Positions 45,491 through 54,691 of a stretch of 64,000 bases of DNA are shown here, piece after piece. The stretch's first letter is position 1. The number at the start of each line of letters is the position of its first letter. Source of the DNA: Chitinophagales bacterium (GTDB lineage Bacteria > Bacteroidota > Bacteroidia > Chitinophagales > UBA10324); NCBI GenBank assembly GCA_013816805.1, contig JACDDS010000006.1, positions 124,001 through 188,000 on the forward strand. The letters are read 5' to 3'. The notes beneath the pieces were generated by a model that saw only the letters and a program-made list of their open reading frames with translations, searched no databases and was not told the DNA's origin. The position numbers were made by a program, and so were the translations under genes.

Positions 45491-45523
45491 TTTTAAAATC
45501 TAATATCTTGTTGGCAATACACT

Positions 45524-46567
45524 ATGAATATCGAAATAATAACCAGCTCAAGAAAGCAACTTTATTACCGGCTTATTGCCCTCTGGGCAGTTTGTGAAGG
45601 TATGCTTGGCGGAATTATTCACGGATTCAACCTGCCGGTAACCGGATTAATTGTCGGGAGCGGAGCGGTAATTATCATCTGCCTTATTGGATTTTTTGTA
45701 CCTGAAAAGGGTTCGATTATTAAAGCAACCATTATCGTTGCAATTTTTAAATTGATGCTGAGTCCCCAAAGTCCATTGCCTGCTTACTTTGCAGTGTTTT
45801 TTCAGGGAATAACCGGTGAACTGGTTTTCTCTTTTCTACGATCAATAAAGGCACCTGTTACAGGAAGGTTTTACAAAATCTTATGTATCATTTTTGCAAC
45901 ACTTGCACTGATGGAATCAGGCCTTCAGCGGATTGTTGTTACAACTCTTATTTATGGGACCGCTTTCTGGAAAGCTGTAAATGATTTTATTAACGGACTT
46001 ACCCATCAGAAATCCATTTCCAACTATAGCTTATTGATTGCCGGATCATATGTTGCACTCCATTTTATTGCTGGATTATTTATAGGATTTACAGCCGCCA
46101 CAATTCCTGCTAATTTGAGAAAATGGAAACAGTTATATCAGCCGGGAATTTTAATCAATACTGAAGAAACTATAGTTCCTAAAACAGCAAAAAAAAATAC
46201 CTTTTGGAGAAAGGGCTTGTTTTTAGTGTGGACCGCTTTGCTCATGCTCTTTTTTCAATCTGAATTTAAAGTTGGAAGACCGCTTTTATCTTCTGATGAT
46301 ACCCTTCACATTCTCATCCGTTCTGCATTGATTTTTTTAAGCTGGTATTTCCTCGTCAGCCCTTTGCTTACTTTTTTTATGAAGAAATGGCTGGAAAGGC
46401 AAAAAATAAAATCAAAATCAACCATAAATGATATTTTACTATTAATACCGTCCATCAAATATTTATTATTAAAATGCTGGCAATATTCAAGAGATGAAAA
46501 GGGTTTGAGAAGGCTTCAGAAATTCTTGAAAATAGCTCTGGTTAATTCCCTTTATGAATGTAGCTGA
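45524..46567 (+). CDS. Polytopic membrane protein of unknown function (paired with NTPase)
   Basis: This 347-residue protein has about eight predicted membrane segments. The first part (about residues 17-60, LIALWAVCEGMLGGIIHGFN, then LPVTGLIVGSGAVIIICLIG) resembles the S component of an energy-coupling-factor vitamin transporter in layout: short loops, a Gly-rich first pair of helices. The second part (about 225-347) has two more helices and a long basic C-terminus (WQYSRDEKGLRRLQKFLKI). The last 14 bases overlap the start of the NTPase gene, so the two are translationally coupled. No family name can be given. The coupling to an NTPase suggests NTP-driven import or a membrane switch. Confidence 0.7.
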   Translation: MNIEIITSSRKQLYYRLIALWAVCEGMLGGIIHGFNLPVTGLIVGSGAVIIICLIGFFVPEKGSIIKATIIVAIFKLMLSPQSPLPAYFAVFFQGITGELVFSFLRSIKAPVTGRFYKILCIIFATLALMESGLQRIVVTTLIYGTAFWKAVNDFINGLTHQKSISNYSLLIAGSYVALHFIAGLFIGFTAATIPANLRKWKQLYQPGILINTEETIVPKTAKKNTFWRKGLFLVWTALLMLFFQSEFKVGRPLLSSDDTLHILIRSALIFLSWYFLVSPLLTFFMKKWLERQKIKSKSTINDILLLIPSIKYLLLKCWQYSRDEKGLRRLQKFLKIALVNSLYECS

Positions 46568-47030
46568 AAGGAAAATATGGATCCTTTCAGGGCCTGTTCA
46601 ATCAGGAAAAACCACGCGGCTTCTTATGTGGTTGCACAATAAAAAAAATGTATGGGGAATTCTGACTCCTGTCATTAATGGTCAGCGCTTTTTCATGGAT
46701 GCTTCGAACAAAGAAATATTTGCAATGGAGGCCATTCAGGGAGAAACAGATGTAATTGCAGTTGGGAAATATATTTTTAGTAAAGATGCATTCGTTATGG
46801 CGGAAAAGGTTCTGCAAAATTCAATTCACAAAAAAGGATATCTGATTGTTGATGAAATTGGAAAGCTGGAGATCAGGGGAGAAGGATTTTGCAATGTACT
46901 TTTTGAGATACTGAATCATGCTGGTCAGGAACTTCGATTGATATTAGTAATACGTGAGGAATTGTTAGATGCCGTATTACAATTCTGGAATATTAATAAA
47001 TATCAAAACTTCAATGAGTTGAATGAATAA
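46554..47030 (+). CDS. THEP1-like P-loop NTPase
   Basis: This 158-residue single-domain P-loop protein has Walker A in ILSGPVQSGKTTRLL (about residues 10-24) and Walker B-like YLIVDEIGKLEIRGEGF (about 96-112), in the pattern of nucleoside-triphosphatase THEP1 (short, 'LxxDEIGKMEL'). Such enzymes hydrolyse NTPs in vitro; their cellular role is unclear and some act with membrane or cofactor genes. It overlaps the membrane-protein gene by 14 bases, so they are made together. There is no signal peptide. It ends at a stop 40 bases before the convergent ubiA-type gene. Confidence 0.85.
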   Translation: MNVAERKIWILSGPVQSGKTTRLLMWLHNKKNVWGILTPVINGQRFFMDASNKEIFAMEAIQGETDVIAVGKYIFSKDAFVMAEKVLQNSIHKKGYLIVDEIGKLEIRGEGFCNVLFEILNHAGQELRLILVIREELLDAVLQFWNINKYQNFNELNE

Positions 47031-47072
47031 TTTTTTAACCGCAATAGAAATCTATTTTATTTGTAAATGAAA

Positions 47073-47948
47073 CTATCTCAATATCAGCATAAGTATAAAT
47101 GCTGCGGAAAGAGTTACCGAGCTTAGCATATTCAGCGTCATGGTGCGGTCAAACGAGATTACCTCTTTTCCTTTCCTGAATTCATAATACCACCTTAGAA
47201 AATAAATATTGACCGGAAGTATAGCAAGCAAATAAATGAGAGTTGAAATCCATTGCTTTTCGAAATAAAATAATGCAACAAGAATTAATGATGCAATGAA
47301 AAAAATAAGGGAAGCAAATACAAATGTTCCATTGATACCAAGCAACATACTGAGTGTTCTGTCTCCATGAATACGATCTTCTTCATGCTGATAAATTTGA
47401 GTTACCGGATAGGAACCAAGCAAAAAGAGCGTGCTTACCATTCCGAATACTAAGTTTTCACCTATAGGGATATTTAAGTTTCCAGCTCCAGCCTGAACAG
47501 CCAGGTAGGTAAATAATCCCTGAAATAAAGTAACTGTTATTGCTCCTGAAACAGGAAATTTTTTTAACCGTATTTTATGCCAGCTATATGCTTTTGAAAC
47601 CATGAGGTATATAAAAATCATAAGCGCAAAGCGGATATCAATAAAGGCTGCAGTACCAATTGAAGCGATATCAAAAACAATGACCAGATACCAAAGTTCA
47701 ACGGACACTTTCGGCGGATGCTTCAAGCCTCCTATACTTTTTTCGTCCTTGTCACAATAGCTGTTGTATCCATTGCTGGCAGGATAAACTAAAAAATGTA
47801 ACACTATAAAAACCAGGATCGCTTTAAAAATATCCACATGAATATTAAGCAATGCAAACCAATAAACCGGCATTAAAAAAAGAGAAAAGGGAATGCGCAA
47901 AAGACGAATTGCGTTCCACCAATTGCCGGGGGAAGAAGGTGCATTCAA
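47073..47948 (-). CDS. UbiA-family prenyltransferase
   Basis: This 291-residue protein has seven to nine membrane segments and both Asp-rich motifs of the UbiA family: NGYNSYCDKDEKSIGG (about residues 60-75; the N-x-x-x-D-x-D pattern) and IYQHEEDRIHGDRTLSMLLG (about 186-205; D-x-x-x-D). It would transfer a prenyl chain to an aromatic acceptor in the membrane. It lies 34 bases downstream of the homogentisate dioxygenase-like gene on the same strand, so it is probably co-transcribed with it. A homogentisate-type or quinone-precursor acceptor is possible; the family also covers heme O and chlorophyll synthases, so the acceptor stays open. Confidence 0.87.
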   Translation of the reverse strand: MNAPSSPGNWWNAIRLLRIPFSLFLMPVYWFALLNIHVDIFKAILVFIVLHFLVYPASNGYNSYCDKDEKSIGGLKHPPKVSVELWYLVIVFDIASIGTAAFIDIRFALMIFIYLMVSKAYSWHKIRLKKFPVSGAITVTLFQGLFTYLAVQAGAGNLNIPIGENLVFGMVSTLFLLGSYPVTQIYQHEEDRIHGDRTLSMLLGINGTFVFASLIFFIASLILVALFYFEKQWISTLIYLLAILPVNIYFLRWYYEFRKGKEVISFDRTMTLNMLSSVTLSAAFILMLILR

Positions 47949-47982
47949 CTCTATGAATCGTTCCGGTCTGTTATAAAATTTT

Positions 47983-49170
47983 TCAGGGTATCATCAATTC
48001 GTCGCGGTCCTTATCGTTAAGCCAGGAAAGGTGATAACTCTTATCTTCGATCTTCACGGCCTCTTCTGTTAGCTGGAGCGGGTGAAAGGTATCAATCATT
48101 ACGGCTAATTCTTTAGTCTCCTTTGCCCCAATACTTTTTTCAACGGTACCCGGGTGAGGTCCGTGCGGAATACCTCCCGGGTGAATAGTGATCATTCCTT
48201 TTGTTACATGCTTTCTGCTCATAAAATCACCGTCTACGTAATATAAAATTTCATCACTGTCCACGTTGCTGTGGTTATATGGGGCGGGGATTGATAACGG
48301 ATGATAATCAAACAACCTGGGGCAAAAAGAACAGACCACGAAGTTCCTGCCTTCAAATGTCTGGTGAACAGGCGGCGGCTGATGAATACGGCCAGTGATA
48401 GGTTCAAAATTATGGATTGAAAATCCCCATGGATAATTATAGCCGTCCCAACCAATTACATCGAACGGATGATACAAATAATGGTAGGGATACATCATGC
48501 CTTTCTTTCGGATGTAGATGAGGAAATCGCCTTTTTCATCGTGAGTTTCCAATTCTTTAGGAACTTTTATATCCCGTTCATAATACGGAGCATGCTCCAG
48601 CAATTGTCCTGCTTCATTTAAATATCTTTTTGGAGGAACAATAGGGCTAAAAGACTCGGCAATAAGTAAGCGATTGTTTGAATCATTAAAATAAATCTGG
48701 TAAATAGTTCCACGCGGAATAATTAAGTAATCGCCATATTCGAAATCAATATTGCCATACATTGTTTTAAGCGTGCCGGAACCAACGTGAACGAATATCA
48801 GCTCATCGGCGTCTCCGTTTTTCATGAAATAATCTGTGGTCGAACTTTTAGGTGCAGCGAGAGAAATGTGAACGTCACTATTTACAAGTACGGGTTTCCT
48901 GCTTTTTAAGAAATCATTTTCGGATGCAATGTCAAACCCATCAAAGCTCCGGTGAAGCATTTGCCTTGGGGCCGCTAGTTTTGGCTCAACGGAATAAGGC
49001 TTGTCTACCGATTTAATCATGGTAGGTGCATAATTGTGATACAGCAATGAATAAAGACTTGAAAAGCCTTCGGTGGAAAACAACTGTTCAGAATATAGTT
49101 CACCCCCGGGTTTTCTAAATTGGGTGTGTCTTTTTGGAGGAATGCTTCCTAATTTGTGATAATATGGCAT
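47983..49170 (-). CDS. hmgA: Homogentisate 1,2-dioxygenase-like protein
   Basis: The protein has 395 residues, shorter than the 430-450 of animal and proteobacterial enzymes but usual for Bacteroidota. It starts MPYYHKLGSIPPKRHTQFRK. The cupin core contains DYLIIPRGTIYQIYF and the metal- and substrate-binding segments HQPPPVHQTFEGRNF and HPGGIPHGPHPG. Iron ligands in the family are two His and one Glu. The enzyme opens the ring of homogentisate in tyrosine and phenylalanine breakdown. A -7 element (TAATTTTG) lies 15 bases upstream, without a well-spaced -33. It is followed after 34 bases by the UbiA-family gene. Confidence 0.88.
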   Translation of the reverse strand: MPYYHKLGSIPPKRHTQFRKPGGELYSEQLFSTEGFSSLYSLLYHNYAPTMIKSVDKPYSVEPKLAAPRQMLHRSFDGFDIASENDFLKSRKPVLVNSDVHISLAAPKSSTTDYFMKNGDADELIFVHVGSGTLKTMYGNIDFEYGDYLIIPRGTIYQIYFNDSNNRLLIAESFSPIVPPKRYLNEAGQLLEHAPYYERDIKVPKELETHDEKGDFLIYIRKKGMMYPYHYLYHPFDVIGWDGYNYPWGFSIHNFEPITGRIHQPPPVHQTFEGRNFVVCSFCPRLFDYHPLSIPAPYNHSNVDSDEILYYVDGDFMSRKHVTKGMITIHPGGIPHGPHPGTVEKSIGAKETKELAVMIDTFHPLQLTEEAVKIEDKSYHLSWLNDKDRDELMIP

Positions 49171-49263
49171 TACATTTTTTTACGCAAAATTAATCTATAA
49201 TCAGGGATGATATCGAGCAGGAACAGAACTCAAGTATCTAATAACAACCTGTGTATAGATCTT

Positions 49264-49671
49264 CTAATCAAAACTACCTTTTCTCATTTCTTTCTTTTCT
49301 GAATGTCTTTTCTTTAGCTGTAATCGTTTTGCTTTTTGAGCTGCCGTAAGTGCAGTTGGTATGCGCTTCTTCTTTTTCTCAAGCGCTTTTGTAAGCAATT
49401 CATCAAAACGCTGGATCGCTTTTTTCTTATTTGCAAATTGTGACCTTGCTGTTTGGCAGGATATCATCAATCGCCCTTCTGAGTTGATCCGGTTTTTCAG
49501 TTTTTGAAGTATAAGATTCTTCTGATCATCAGTGAGTGAAGAGGTATTCTTTACATTGAAATATAGTTCCACCTTTGTCTCTACCTTATTTACGTTCTGA
49601 CCGCCTTTACCACCACTTCTGGCAGTTTTAAAGTCAAGCTCAGGATGTAGAATGGAGACATTGAATGCCAT
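49264..49671 (-). CDS. arfB: Alternative ribosome-rescue factor ArfB-like protein
   Basis: This 135-residue protein is class I release-factor-like with the catalytic GGQ motif in ARSGGKGGQNVNKVETKVEL (about residues 16-35) and no codon-recognition domain. The C-terminal tail is strongly basic (KKKKRIPTALTAAQKAKRLQ, then KKRHSEKKEMRKGSF), as in E. coli YaeJ/ArfB, where it enters the mRNA channel of stalled ribosomes. The start ATG at 49671 (MAFNVSILHPEL) is chosen; the frame is open further upstream to 49746 but has no conserved sequence there. It is divergent from rplU. It hydrolyses peptidyl-tRNA on ribosomes stalled without a stop codon. Confidence 0.88.
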   Translation of the reverse strand: MAFNVSILHPELDFKTARSGGKGGQNVNKVETKVELYFNVKNTSSLTDDQKNLILQKLKNRINSEGRLMISCQTARSQFANKKKAIQRFDELLTKALEKKKKRIPTALTAAQKAKRLQLKKRHSEKKEMRKGSFD

Positions 49672-49723
49672 GGTTGCATCAGTTATTCGTAAAAACCAGG
49701 AGGTAAAATTAAAATTCCTTTGG

Positions 49724-49755
49724 TTTGGACGTTTAGGTGGTATCATTTATCTTTG
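49724..49755 (+). promoter_or_regulatory. Promoter of rplU-rpmA
   Basis: TTTG (49724-49727) is followed after 20 bases by TATCTTTG (49748-49755), a full match to the Bacteroidota consensus, 18 bases before the rplU start. Confidence 0.65.
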
Positions 49756-49773
49756 CACACTCAAAAAAAACAC

Positions 49774-50070
49774 ATGTACGCAATTGTAGATATTGCAGGT
49801 CAGCAATTTAAGGTGGAGGCAGGGAAAGAAATTTTTGTGCATCGTTTACAGGGAAATTCCGGCGACAAAGTGGAATTCGGTAACATACTTCTGCAAATTG
49901 ATAACGGCTCCATCTTAAAAACGGATGCTCCCAAGGTTTCAGCAACCATTGTTGAGCACCTGAAAGGGGATAAGGTAATTGCATTTAAAAAGAAGCGCAG
50001 AAAGGGATACAAAAAGAAGATTGGCCATCGCCAGTACCTGACTAAAATTAAGATTGAAGCAATTGCATAA
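49774..50070 (+). CDS. rplU: 50S ribosomal protein L21
   Basis: This 98-residue protein starts MYAIVDIAGQQFKVEAGKEI and ends with the basic signature KRRKGYKKKIGHRQYLTKIK, both diagnostic of bL21, which binds 23S rRNA. Start ATG 49774 is used because it matches the conserved N-terminus; the longer frame upstream overlaps the promoter. Followed by rpmA after 32 bases, the usual rplU-rpmA order. No lesion is visible. Confidence 0.97.
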   Translation: MYAIVDIAGQQFKVEAGKEIFVHRLQGNSGDKVEFGNILLQIDNGSILKTDAPKVSATIVEHLKGDKVIAFKKKRRKGYKKKIGHRQYLTKIKIEAIA

Positions 50071-50102
50071 TGGTTTAAAATTTACATTCGAAATAGTTTT
50101 AT

Positions 50103-50393
50103 ATGGCTCATAAAAAAGGCGAAGGCAGCTCTAAAAACGGCCGTGATTCGCATGCACAGCGGTTGGGTATAAAAATTTTTGGTGGACAGGCGGCAATTCC
50201 GGGAAACATCATTGTTCGACAGCGCGGAACAAAATTTTATCCCGGCAATGGAGTAGGAATGGGTAAAGACCACACCATCTTTGCTATGGAAACAGGTATA
50301 GTACAGTTCCAAAGAAAACGGGGGGAAAGAAATTATATCAGCATAATTCCAGGCAAAGATCTCACGGTAGTAGATCCTCCCTCACCTTCTTAA
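50103..50393 (+). CDS. rpmA: 50S ribosomal protein L27
   Basis: This 96-residue protein starts [20 protein letters not shown] and contains the conserved [20 protein letters not shown] that characterises bL27, whose N-terminal tail reaches the peptidyl-transferase centre. The N-terminus has no extension to be cleaved. The gene ends at 50393 and a strong terminator follows. Co-transcribed with rplU. Confidence 0.97.
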   Translation: MAHKKGEGSSKNGRDSHAQRLGIKIFGGQAAIPGNIIVRQRGTKFYPGNGVGMGKDHTIFAMETGIVQFQRKRGERNYISIIPGKDLTVVDPPSPS

Positions 50394-50414
50394 TAACAAA
50401 TATTTTATTGATGC

Positions 50415-50442
50415 AACCCTTCTACTGCGGAAGGGTTTTTTT
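50415..50442 (+). terminator. Terminator of rplU-rpmA
   Basis: AACCCTTC (50415-50422) pairs with GAAGGGTT (50430-50437) around a seven-base loop, followed by a T run. Confidence 0.92.
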
Positions 50443-50674
50443 ATTTTATCACTATTCATCACTTATTTACTGTAGCTTAATATATTTCGTATCTGTGACA
50501 GAATCAATCAACAATTTTCAGTTATTCGGGTTACTATAAATGTTAACAGCTTAGTAAATTTACATAGTAAAAATCATCCTATGACAGACAAGTTCAAATA
50601 CTCAGGAATTGCTTATTAAGCTGAATTATTTTATATAAAAAAAGTTCAATTTCACACATAATAAATTAATTGCT

Positions 50675-51724
50675 TTGAAAAATTCTTACTCCAAGTCTGA
50701 CCCGGTGCGCATTCTTATTGGGATTGCAGCCTTTATGATTGTAGTCGCTGGCATTCGTTCGGTGGCTCCAATTATCAATCAGCTTCTGCTTGCAATAATT
50801 ATAGCACTCACTTTAAGTCCGTTAATAACATGGCTTATGTCGAAAGGCCGATCTCATACAACTTCAGTTATCATTACTGTTTTGGTTGCTGTAATCGGGG
50901 GCTTGGCCCTGGCGGGTATGTTTGGTGTAGCATTGGCTGGATTAATTAAACAGTTACCTCAGTATACCAGCCAGTTTACAGAGTTGAAAGCAAGTTTTGA
51001 ACAGTATCTTAATGATATGCGAATTGATTCAAGCATCGTTATGGGGGCTGCTCCCGACCCTTCAGAAATTGTTAATATCAGCACTCAAATCCTGAGTTCT
51101 ATCAGCTCTGCCCTTGGTACTACCTTAATTGTCTTGGTGATTGCTGCTTTAATGCTGGCTGAAGCGCCACAGCTTACCCAAACTTTGGTAAGCCTTAGCC
51201 CGGGTGCTACCAATTTTATGCAAAAAGCGTATAAGATCAGGACTGAAGTGATGCGCTATCTTTCCATGCTTGGGCTTATGAACTTAATGATAGCAGCAGG
51301 TAACACTATAGTCTTTTTTATACTTGGGGTAGATTATGCAATAGTTTGGGGTGTTTTATCCTTCTTTCTTGCTTTTGTTCCTTATGTAGGATTTATTTTA
51401 TATGCCGTGGCACCCATGTTGGTATTATTAATAGAAGCAGGCTGGATTAAAGCAATCATACTAATAGGGTTACTGTTTGCAATAAATTTTGTAGTGGATA
51501 ATGTGATTAAGCCGATTTTTATGAAGGGAGGATTCAATATTTCCTTTCTGGTCATTATGCTCTCTTTTATTTTCTGGGGATATATATTCGGCGCAATCGG
51601 TTTTATTCTCGCAGTGCCGTTAACCATGACGGCTAAAATACTTTTGCTCGATGAAGAGCCCGATGTAGATGTAAGATTACCTGGTGAAGAAGATTATGAC
51701 TCACGAAAAGTTGGGAATGTATAA
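50675..51724 (+). CDS. AI-2E/PerM-family membrane protein
   Basis: This 349-residue protein starts with TTG. It shows about eight membrane segments in the pattern of the AI-2E transporter family (PF01594): IIIALTLSPLITWLMSKG at about residues 38-55, the long soluble segment (about 95-150), then LGLMNLMIAAGNTIVFFILG and FAINFVVDNVIKPIFMKG, which holds the conserved 'DNVI-P' motif. The C-terminus is acidic (LDEEPDVDVRLPGEEDYD). The name comes from E. coli TqsA; other members are Na+/H+ antiporters or permeases, so the transported molecule is open. It is a single gene. Confidence 0.9.
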   Translation: MKNSYSKSDPVRILIGIAAFMIVVAGIRSVAPIINQLLLAIIIALTLSPLITWLMSKGRSHTTSVIITVLVAVIGGLALAGMFGVALAGLIKQLPQYTSQFTELKASFEQYLNDMRIDSSIVMGAAPDPSEIVNISTQILSSISSALGTTLIVLVIAALMLAEAPQLTQTLVSLSPGATNFMQKAYKIRTEVMRYLSMLGLMNLMIAAGNTIVFFILGVDYAIVWGVLSFFLAFVPYVGFILYAVAPMLVLLIEAGWIKAIILIGLLFAINFVVDNVIKPIFMKGGFNISFLVIMLSFIFWGYIFGAIGFILAVPLTMTAKILLLDEEPDVDVRLPGEEDYDSRKVGNV

Positions 51725-51969
51725 GGTCTGAACATATAATTTGTTTCGGTTACCTCATTGTAGATGTAAATTATAGAAGAAGAAGCTTTTATCTAAAAAG
51801 TCTTCTTATAGCGTGGGAATTTAATCTGAAGACCTCTCTCATTCAGTTCCAAATAATTCTTGTTCAGAATCAATTTTAAGGGTTTCGTAAGTAATATCCA
51901 TTTGAAGCGAACCCTGAGATTAGAATAATAGTTTGATAGCCAAACCTAAAACTATTTAACTAATTCAAC

Positions 51970-53859
51970 ATGAACTTACAAAATTTTAAAAAACAAACAG
52001 GACTTCTGATGGGCAGCATTTTGCTGTTATCATCTAACTCCTTTTCACAGTCACCAGGTGAGCTCGATCCATCGTTCAGCAGTGATGGCATCGTTACCAC
52101 GACTGTTGGTACTTCCAATGAACAGGCTTACGATATAGCCATTACCGCTGATAATAAAATTGTAGCCGTAGGCCAAACCTGGAATGGCAACAACAATGAT
52201 ATGATCGTGATTCGATACAATGCAGATGGTACCCTTGATAATAGTTTCAGTGGTGATGGCATTGTTGTTACGCCTGTTGGTGCAGGAAACGATTACAGTG
52301 AAGGAGTTGCTTTACAAGCCGACGGAAAAATTGTTGTATGTGGTGAAACCGAGCAAGGCACCGAGCTTGATGTAATTGTGCTGCGGTATAATACTGATGG
52401 CACTCTTGACCAGACTTTTGATGCTGACGGAAAAAAAATAGTGGACTACGGTCCCGGCGATGACATAGGGCGTGATGTGAAAATACAAGTTGATGGCAAG
52501 ATTATTATATGCGGAACCACCTTTAATGGCAGCAATAGCGATTTATTGGTTGCACGATTTAATACCAATGGTTCGCCTGATGTAAGTTTTAATACAACAG
52601 GATATGTTAAAAAACCAATCGGTCCTGGTAATGACGCTGTGTTTCAATTAGAGATTCAGCCTGATGGCAAAATTGCAGCTGGCGGGTATATTTCCACAGC
52701 ATCTGCGGGTGATCCTGATGTTTTATTAATACGTCTGAATGCAAATGGAACGATGGATAACACCTTTGATGGTGATGGTATTTCCATTACCCAATGGGGA
52801 GGCGTTTCTGCAAACGCGGGCAGTGCCTATTGCCTCGAATTACAAAGCGATGGTAAGATAGTAATGGGAGGTCGTATTGAAGTACCCCCCCTTGGTACTT
52901 ATTCAGGCAGAATGGTAGTTGCGCGTTATAACAGCAATGGAACATTCGATCAAAGTTTTGCAAATAATGGAATTTTTGATATATCCATTTCAACCACTGG
53001 CGTTAATGTAAGTGAAACTATAAACGACATTGCTATTCAGGCCGATGGAAAAATTGTTGCTACTGCATCATCATACTATGGAATGCCACCAGCATCTTTT
53101 CTTCTTTTAAGAATTACTACGAACGGAACATTAGATAACTCTTTTGGTGGAGGTGATGGATATGTCTTTACGGATATAGGAAACGATAATCTGGAAGATC
53201 TTGCCACTGTTGTAAAGATTCAACCCGATGGAAAAATTATACAGGGTGGATATACTTTCAATGGAAGCAATAATGATGTAGCTATTGTAAGATATTTAGC
53301 TGAAGGATCGGGTCCTGCTAATTGCTTTTCTGCACCGCTCTGGTTATTTGCTGATAACATTGGGAGCACAAAAGCAACAGTTCACTGGGATCCTTTAACA
53401 GGTGCTAATAAATACAAAGTGCAGTACCGTGTTTCTGGAACAAAAACCTGGTCATCTGTAAATGCAACAACTAATGAAAAAACACTGAAAAACCTGACGG
53501 CTTCGACCACTTATGAATACCGTGTTAAAGGTATTTGTGCTAATGGTTCCAGTCCATGGAGCAATACGTCAACCTTTACAACATCCGCTTTACGGATGGA
53601 TGCTCTTTCTTCCAATCCTGAAGAATTAACTGTGAGCATATATCCCAACCCGGCCTCCGATGTTCTGAATATTTCTGTCAACAAGGAAATATCAAACGGA
53701 ACCATTATTATTCATGATATAAATGGAAGAACCATGTTATCTCAAATGATAATGAATAATAACCAGGTGGATGTCAGTACACTTTCACCAGGAGTTTATA
53801 TTGTAGAAGTCAGGGCCGAAAATCTTTTAAGTACATTTCATAAAATAATAGTGAACTAG
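51970..53859 (+). CDS. T9SS-exported delta-60-repeat propeller protein with FN3 domain
   Basis: The protein has 629 residues: signal peptide (about 1-26, ending NSFSQ), then six to seven delta-60 repeats (about 28-450) with the unit LDPSFSSDGIV...YDIAITADNKIVAVG..IRYNADGTLD, so a beta-propeller; a fibronectin type III domain (about 455-540, ATVHWDPLTGANKYKVQYRV); and a T9SS type A sorting domain (SIYPNPASDVLNISVNK, then LSPGVYIVEVRA). It is likely anchored at the cell surface. A hairpin with a UUCG loop follows at 53883-53904. Function unknown. Confidence 0.9.
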   Translation: MNLQNFKKQTGLLMGSILLLSSNSFSQSPGELDPSFSSDGIVTTTVGTSNEQAYDIAITADNKIVAVGQTWNGNNNDMIVIRYNADGTLDNSFSGDGIVVTPVGAGNDYSEGVALQADGKIVVCGETEQGTELDVIVLRYNTDGTLDQTFDADGKKIVDYGPGDDIGRDVKIQVDGKIIICGTTFNGSNSDLLVARFNTNGSPDVSFNTTGYVKKPIGPGNDAVFQLEIQPDGKIAAGGYISTASAGDPDVLLIRLNANGTMDNTFDGDGISITQWGGVSANAGSAYCLELQSDGKIVMGGRIEVPPLGTYSGRMVVARYNSNGTFDQSFANNGIFDISISTTGVNVSETINDIAIQADGKIVATASSYYGMPPASFLLLRITTNGTLDNSFGGGDGYVFTDIGNDNLEDLATVVKIQPDGKIIQGGYTFNGSNNDVAIVRYLAEGSGPANCFSAPLWLFADNIGSTKATVHWDPLTGANKYKVQYRVSGTKTWSSVNATTNEKTLKNLTASTTYEYRVKGICANGSSPWSNTSTFTTSALRMDALSSNPEELTVSIYPNPASDVLNISVNKEISNGTIIIHDINGRTMLSQMIMNNNQVDVSTLSPGVYIVEVRAENLLSTFHKIIVN

Positions 53860-53882
53860 AATAAGGGTAACATCATCATTTA

Positions 53883-53908
53883 AAGGGCTGCTTCGGCAGC
53901 TCTTTTTA
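53883..53908 (+). terminator. Terminator with UUCG loop
   Basis: AAGGGCTGC and GCAGCTCTT pair (one G-T wobble) around a TTCG tetraloop, followed by T residues. It lies between two convergent genes. Confidence 0.88.
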
Positions 53909-53942
53909 TTTGCTAAGCGTGTTAAAAACTAAGAAGATAAAA

Positions 53943-54605
53943 TTATTTAACGTTGCGCGTCCGAAGAGGACACTTCCACGTACCATCGTAATTGCGGCCG
54001 CTGTATTGAGACGCTTCAGATGAGTCACCATAGTCATTCATCATTGGATTTATAGATCCTGAATAAGATATATCACGGTGGCGAATAATATTCTTCACCT
54101 TTTCATAGAGATCTGTTTCCCGCATTTTTTCAAATTGTGCATGGGGATTAAATACCATAGCCGGGTAATTAAACCGGCGCGCCGGCCTGCTGCTCGCAGG
54201 ATGTAAGCCTGCAATAAAAAATGCTTCTTCTTTCAGGCTAAAGCTAAAATCAGGGGAATTCGGGTCTGCGCTTACCCGGGTGTCGTAAGAATAATTTTGT
54301 ATATCAAGATCGCCTAATGCCTGAAGCCGTTGCCATAATAATTCATCGAACTTTTCTTCATTGTTTATTTCCGGATCTTTAAACAGGATAGCTGCACTAT
54401 AATATATCTGTTCAGAATTCCGGTATTCATCAATAAATTCATAAAGAAATTTTAAAATGGAGGTATCATCTTTCGGGCAAGCCATATTATCGGCAACCAT
54501 ATAACGTATTTGTTCCTTTGAAAGCGCTGCTTTAGCGCCTATGCACGGATATTCCTTATAGTGCAGAAAAGATAAATATTCCTCAATGATAGCATTCGAT
54601 TCCAT
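53943..54605 (-). CDS. GntA/YqcI-type heme-dependent N-hydroxylase-like protein
   Basis: This 220-residue protein belongs to the YqcI/YcgG family, which includes GntA, a heme-dependent N-hydroxylase of the guanitoxin pathway that acts on a guanidino group. Diagnostic segments: YPCIGAKAALSKEQIRYM near the N-terminus, IYYSAAILF, EEAFFIAGLHPASSRPARRF (a GLHPxSSR motif), NPHAQFEKMRE, and the C-terminal SINPMMNDYGDSSEASQYSG and KCPLRTRNV. The start is ATG 54605 (MESNAIIEEYLSF). It is last in a same-strand set with an ATP-grasp ligase (86-base gap) and a LysE exporter. A role in making an N-oxidised amino acid or guanidine compound is inferred. Confidence 0.8.
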   Translation of the reverse strand: MESNAIIEEYLSFLHYKEYPCIGAKAALSKEQIRYMVADNMACPKDDTSILKFLYEFIDEYRNSEQIYYSAAILFKDPEINNEEKFDELLWQRLQALGDLDIQNYSYDTRVSADPNSPDFSFSLKEEAFFIAGLHPASSRPARRFNYPAMVFNPHAQFEKMRETDLYEKVKNIIRHRDISYSGSINPMMNDYGDSSEASQYSGRNYDGTWKCPLRTRNVK

Positions 54606-54691
54606 GAGCCGAAAATCTAATAGTAATACAAATGTATAACCCAATATTATTCCAGAGTATATATTTCAGAACTTCAACGCTAAACTAGTTC

